Below are positions 13,404-15,792 of a stretch of DNA of 15,792 bases, piece after piece. Under the pieces are notes generated by a model. That model searched no databases. It was not told where the DNA came from and saw only the letters and a list, made by a program, of their open reading frames with translations. Positions within the stretch are counted from its first letter, which is position 1, and every line of letters starts with the position of its first letter. The position numbers and the translations under genes were made by a program. Source of the stretch: an uncultured Desulfobulbaceae bacterium (GTDB lineage: Bacteria > Desulfobacterota > Desulfobulbia > Desulfobulbales > Desulfobulbaceae); assembly GCA_945787305.1 (NCBI GenBank), contig CALZIH010000160.1:1-15792 (forward strand), read 5' to 3'.

Positions 13404-15095
13404 TCAAGTGACACGGAACACTTCTTCCAACGTCGTCTCGCCGGCCAGCACTTTGCTCAGTCCGTCCTGGCGTAGTGTTCGCATACCAGAGGCAAGAGAA
13501 GCAAGTGCTTGTTTTTTTATCTCTCCGGCATCGGAACTCTTCAGAATCATAGTTTTAATGTTATCACTCAAAACCATCAATTCAAAAAGACCCAGGCGGC
13601 CTTTATACCCGGTCCCAAGGCACTCGGGGCAGCCTTGGCCACGATACAACAAGCGGTTGCCAAACTTGACAGGTGACAGGCCGACCCTGGTCAGATACTC
13701 CTCATCCGGTCGATACGATTCCCGGCACTGGGGACAGATTTTACGAACCAGCCGTTGGGCCAGGATGGCATTCACTGAAGAAGAAACCAAAAACGGTTCC
13801 ACACCCATATTAATCAAACGGGTAACAGCGCTGGCGGCATCGTTGGTGTGCAGGGTCGAAAACACCAGGTGACCGGTCAATGCCGACTGAATAGCGATTT
13901 CCGCGGTTTCCAAGTCACGAATCTCACCCACCAAAATGATATCGGGGTCTTGGCGGACAATGGTTCGCAGGCCACTGGCAAAGGTCAAGCCGATCTTACT
14001 GTTGACCTGCATCTGACTGATACCGTTTATCTGGTATTCTATGGGATCCTCAACGGTAATGATATTGATATCCGGCTGGTTGAGGACGGAGAGAGCCGAA
14101 TAGAGGGTTGTGGTTTTTCCGCTGCCGGTGGGCCCGGTTACCAGAATGATGCCGAAAGAGGCGTTGATCAGCTGGTTAAATCGGTCAAGATCGTCCCTCG
14201 ACATCCCCAGTGTACTCAGCGAAAGCAGCACGCTTGACTTGTCCAGCAGGCGCATGACCACCCGTTCACCAAAGGCTGTGGGCAGGGTCGACACTCGAAG
14301 ATCAATATTTTTATCGGCAATACGGATCTCAATGCGGCCATCCTGGGGCAGCCGCTTCTCCGCGATATCCATTTTGGCCATGATCTTGACCCTGGAAATC
14401 AGCTTGGATTGCACGTGCTTGGGCGGAGAATACATATCGTAAAGGATGCCGTCAACCCGCTTACGGATTTTGACCCGATCCTTGTAGGATTCGATATGGA
14501 TATCACTGGCATTGTCACGAACGGCCTGGGAAAGAACCAGGTTCACCAGCTTAATCACCGGGGCGTCACTGGTATCATCGAGCAGATCCGCTGTTTCTTC
14601 TATCTCTGAAAGAATACTCTCGGGATCATCCTCATCAATATCCTGCATGACCTGATCAGCGACATCTCTATGGCCCATATCATAGGCGCTGTTAATGGCC
14701 ACATAGATCTCGTCCTGTGGAACAAGGACGGTTTTAATCCCTTCCCACTCCAGCATCTGCATCAGGTCGTCAAGCTGCTGAAAATAACCGGGCTCCGCCA
14801 TCGCGATATAGCATTCTTCGGGAGTGGCGATCGGTATCATCATATATTTCTTTAGAAAACCGATGGGTACCCGGTCAACAAAAAATGGATTCGGCTCTGC
14901 AGGCAGGGTGGGCAATAGCTCCATGCCGGACTGGATGGAACGGGCAACAAGGAGATTATCTTCGGTGATTCTTTTCTGCTTGACGAGCAGCTCGCCGAGA
15001 CGACGGCCCGATACGTTCTGCGAATCTAACGATTCATCAATACTTTCAGGCGCAACCCCGAATTGTTCGACTAGGATTTCTCCGAGCTGTTTCAT
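13404..15095 (-). CDS. gspE: Type II secretion ATPase GspE
   Basis: The 563-residue protein has an N-terminal T2SSE_N domain (about 1-140, with GRRLGELLVKQKRI), an acidic linker (150-175), and the secretion ATPase core: Walker A GPTGSGKTT (321-329), Asp box ITVEDPIEY (346-354), Walker B DPDIILVGEIRD (383-394), His box LTGHLVFSTLHTND (407-420), and a four-Cys zinc module (Cys454, Cys457, Cys489, Cys492: CPQC...CPECLGTGYKGR) typical of GspE/PilB. It powers pseudopilus assembly from the cytoplasmic side of the inner membrane. The four-Cys module and the GspD gene directly upstream favour GspE over PilB. Its ATG overlaps the stop of gspD by four bases (ATGA), with no good ribosome site of its own, so translational coupling is likely. 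No gspF follows; the next gene is an MBL hydrolase, so the rest of the operon must lie upstream or elsewhere. Confidence 0.95.
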   Translation of the reverse strand: MKQLGEILVEQFGVAPESIDESLDSQNVSGRRLGELLVKQKRITEDNLLVARSIQSGMELLPTLPAEPNPFFVDRVPIGFLKKYMMIPIATPEECYIAMAEPGYFQQLDDLMQMLEWEGIKTVLVPQDEIYVAINSAYDMGHRDVADQVMQDIDEDDPESILSEIEETADLLDDTSDAPVIKLVNLVLSQAVRDNASDIHIESYKDRVKIRKRVDGILYDMYSPPKHVQSKLISRVKIMAKMDIAEKRLPQDGRIEIRIADKNIDLRVSTLPTAFGERVVMRLLDKSSVLLSLSTLGMSRDDLDRFNQLINASFGIILVTGPTGSGKTTTLYSALSVLNQPDINIITVEDPIEYQINGISQMQVNSKIGLTFASGLRTIVRQDPDIILVGEIRDLETAEIAIQSALTGHLVFSTLHTNDAASAVTRLINMGVEPFLVSSSVNAILAQRLVRKICPQCRESYRPDEEYLTRVGLSPVKFGNRLLYRGQGCPECLGTGYKGRLGLFELMVLSDNIKTMILKSSDAGEIKKQALASLASGMRTLRQDGLSKVLAGETTLEEVFRVT

Positions 15096-15792
15096 GGGCC
15101 GTTTTTTTTGTTTTGTTGTCCACTGCCGAGTTGCTCAAGATTTTCCCGAGCCACTTCCCGAAGCGATTCATCCACCCCTGCAGCTCCGGTTGCCGGATCA
15201 GCAGCTTCAAGGTGCAGTACCTGCTGGTACAGTTCCCTGGCAGATTCAACATCCCCTTCTCGTTCGGAGACGACGCCAAGATTAATCAAGGCATACGGAT
15301 TTTCCGGATTGATCTTCAGCGCCTGTTGAAAATACTCCCTTGCCTGCCGGTACTCTTGTTTCTCAAGTTTGGCAAAGCCAAGATCTGTAAGGGCAATGGC
15401 ATGTTCTGGATTCTCCTCGCCATAGAAAAATTTGTCCGGTATGTCGCTTGAACCGGGCTGCACATATTCCATGACATCCCTCTTCTGGTAGTACAGCTCA
15501 GCAATCTCCGCCTGGTTTTCAATAATATGCGGGGTGATGAAGATAAAGAGATTAGTTTTATCCAAGACGTCGCCTCTTGACTTGAACAACCATCCAAGCA
15601 ACGGGATATCGCCAAGCAAAGGTACCTTGTATTCTCCGGAAGTGGTATCCTCGCCAATAATACCACCGATAACAATGGTCTCCTTATTGTGGACAACCAC
15701 CGTTGTTTCTGCCTCCCGCTTAAAGGTCGTCGGGGTAACCACCCCGGCTGGACTCCTTAGCCGGGTAACCTCAACCCCTATCTCAAGTCGTA
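15092..15792 (-). CDS. gspD: Type II secretion secretin GspD, 3' part, with C-terminal TPR extension
   Basis: The frame is open to the right edge, so only the last 233 or so codons are visible. The first 80 residues are the end of the secretin domain: LEIGVEVTRL, PTTFKREAETTVVVHNKETIVIGGI, VPLLGDIPLLGWLFKS and KTNLFIFITPHII, diagnostic of GspD beta-barrel and lip segments. Instead of the short S-domain that ends most GspD proteins, the chain continues for about 125 residues: a linker (YYQKRDVMEYV, GSSDIPDKFFYGEENPEH) and two consecutive TPR units (ALTDLGFAKLEKQEYRQAREYFQQAL and PYALINLGVVSEREGDVESARELYQQVL), then an Ala/Gly-rich tail. The extension is in the same frame without an intervening start, so it is part of the protein. 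The TPRs would lie on the periplasmic side and might replace pilotin binding or recruit partners. It overlaps gspE by four bases. Confidence 0.9.
   Translation of the reverse strand, partial: RLEIGVEVTRLRSPAGVVTPTTFKREAETTVVVHNKETIVIGGIIGEDTTSGEYKVPLLGDIPLLGWLFKSRGDVLDKTNLFIFITPHIIENQAEIAELYYQKRDVMEYVQPGSSDIPDKFFYGEENPEHAIALTDLGFAKLEKQEYRQAREYFQQALKINPENPYALINLGVVSEREGDVESARELYQQVLHLEAADPATGAAGVDESLREVARENLEQLGSGQQNKKNGP

Noticed and set aside
1..15792. CRISPR array, defence island, phage or insertion sequence
   Set aside because: No spaced direct repeats, transposase, integrase, terminal inverted repeats or defence-type gene pairs were found.

Overview
The window (15,792 bp, medium GC) looks like a chromosomal segment from an anaerobic, probably sulfate- or sulfur-metabolising member of the Desulfobacterota, perhaps near Desulfobulbales. 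The placement is inferred from gene content: secreted seven-heme c-type cytochromes, a gspD-gspE type II secretion block, a membrane protein ending in the CxxC-KKIRDD...CPEC tail that I know from sensor proteins of that phylum, and strong purine-rich Shine-Dalgarno sites. No rRNA, tRNA, CRISPR array, integrase or transposase was seen.

Layout. Positions 1-3170 are on the plus strand: a 3'-truncated PfkB sugar kinase fragment that also runs off the left edge, a 46-residue remnant of a DinB/maleylpyruvate-isomerase-like gene that breaks off at two REP-like repeats, a DUF3558-like lipoprotein, an HD-domain hydrolase, a small membrane lipoprotein and a YajD-type HNH nuclease. From 3332 onward all larger genes are on the minus strand. 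Read in their direction of transcription from 6575 down to 3332 they are a small internally duplicated protein, a SRAP (YedK/HMCES) protein, an M28 aminopeptidase, and a rhodanese-YceI fusion whose rhodanese lacks its catalytic cysteine.

Positions 6674-10604 hold a decaying tandem family of secreted seven-heme cytochromes with an F5/8 type C (discoidin) domain between hemes 3 and 4. The first copy (6742-8301) is intact and ends at a clear terminator. The second (8726-10232) is broken by a net 68-nt loss and frameshift. The third (10337-10604) is a 3' relic with a further frameshift and a 9-bp microsatellite. The intact copy probably works in extracytoplasmic electron transfer, possibly bound to a surface or polysaccharide through the discoidin domain.

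Positions 10901-15792 hold a possible 29-residue small gene (plus strand), an unrecognised 144-residue protein, a two-transmembrane protein whose CxxC tail is cut by a single ochre codon, an exported metallo-beta-lactamase-fold hydrolase, gspE, and the 3' end of gspD. GspD carries a C-terminal pair of TPR repeats and overlaps gspE by four bases; gspF does not follow gspE.

Two themes stand out. Gene decay is frequent: five broken or relic genes in under 16 kb. Two unusual domain combinations occur: the discoidin-multiheme cytochrome and the rhodanese(Cys to Gly)-YceI fusion, with GspD-TPR as a third. I see no defence island or mobile element, and no clearly new multi-gene system. The cytochrome family is the best candidate for something under-described.
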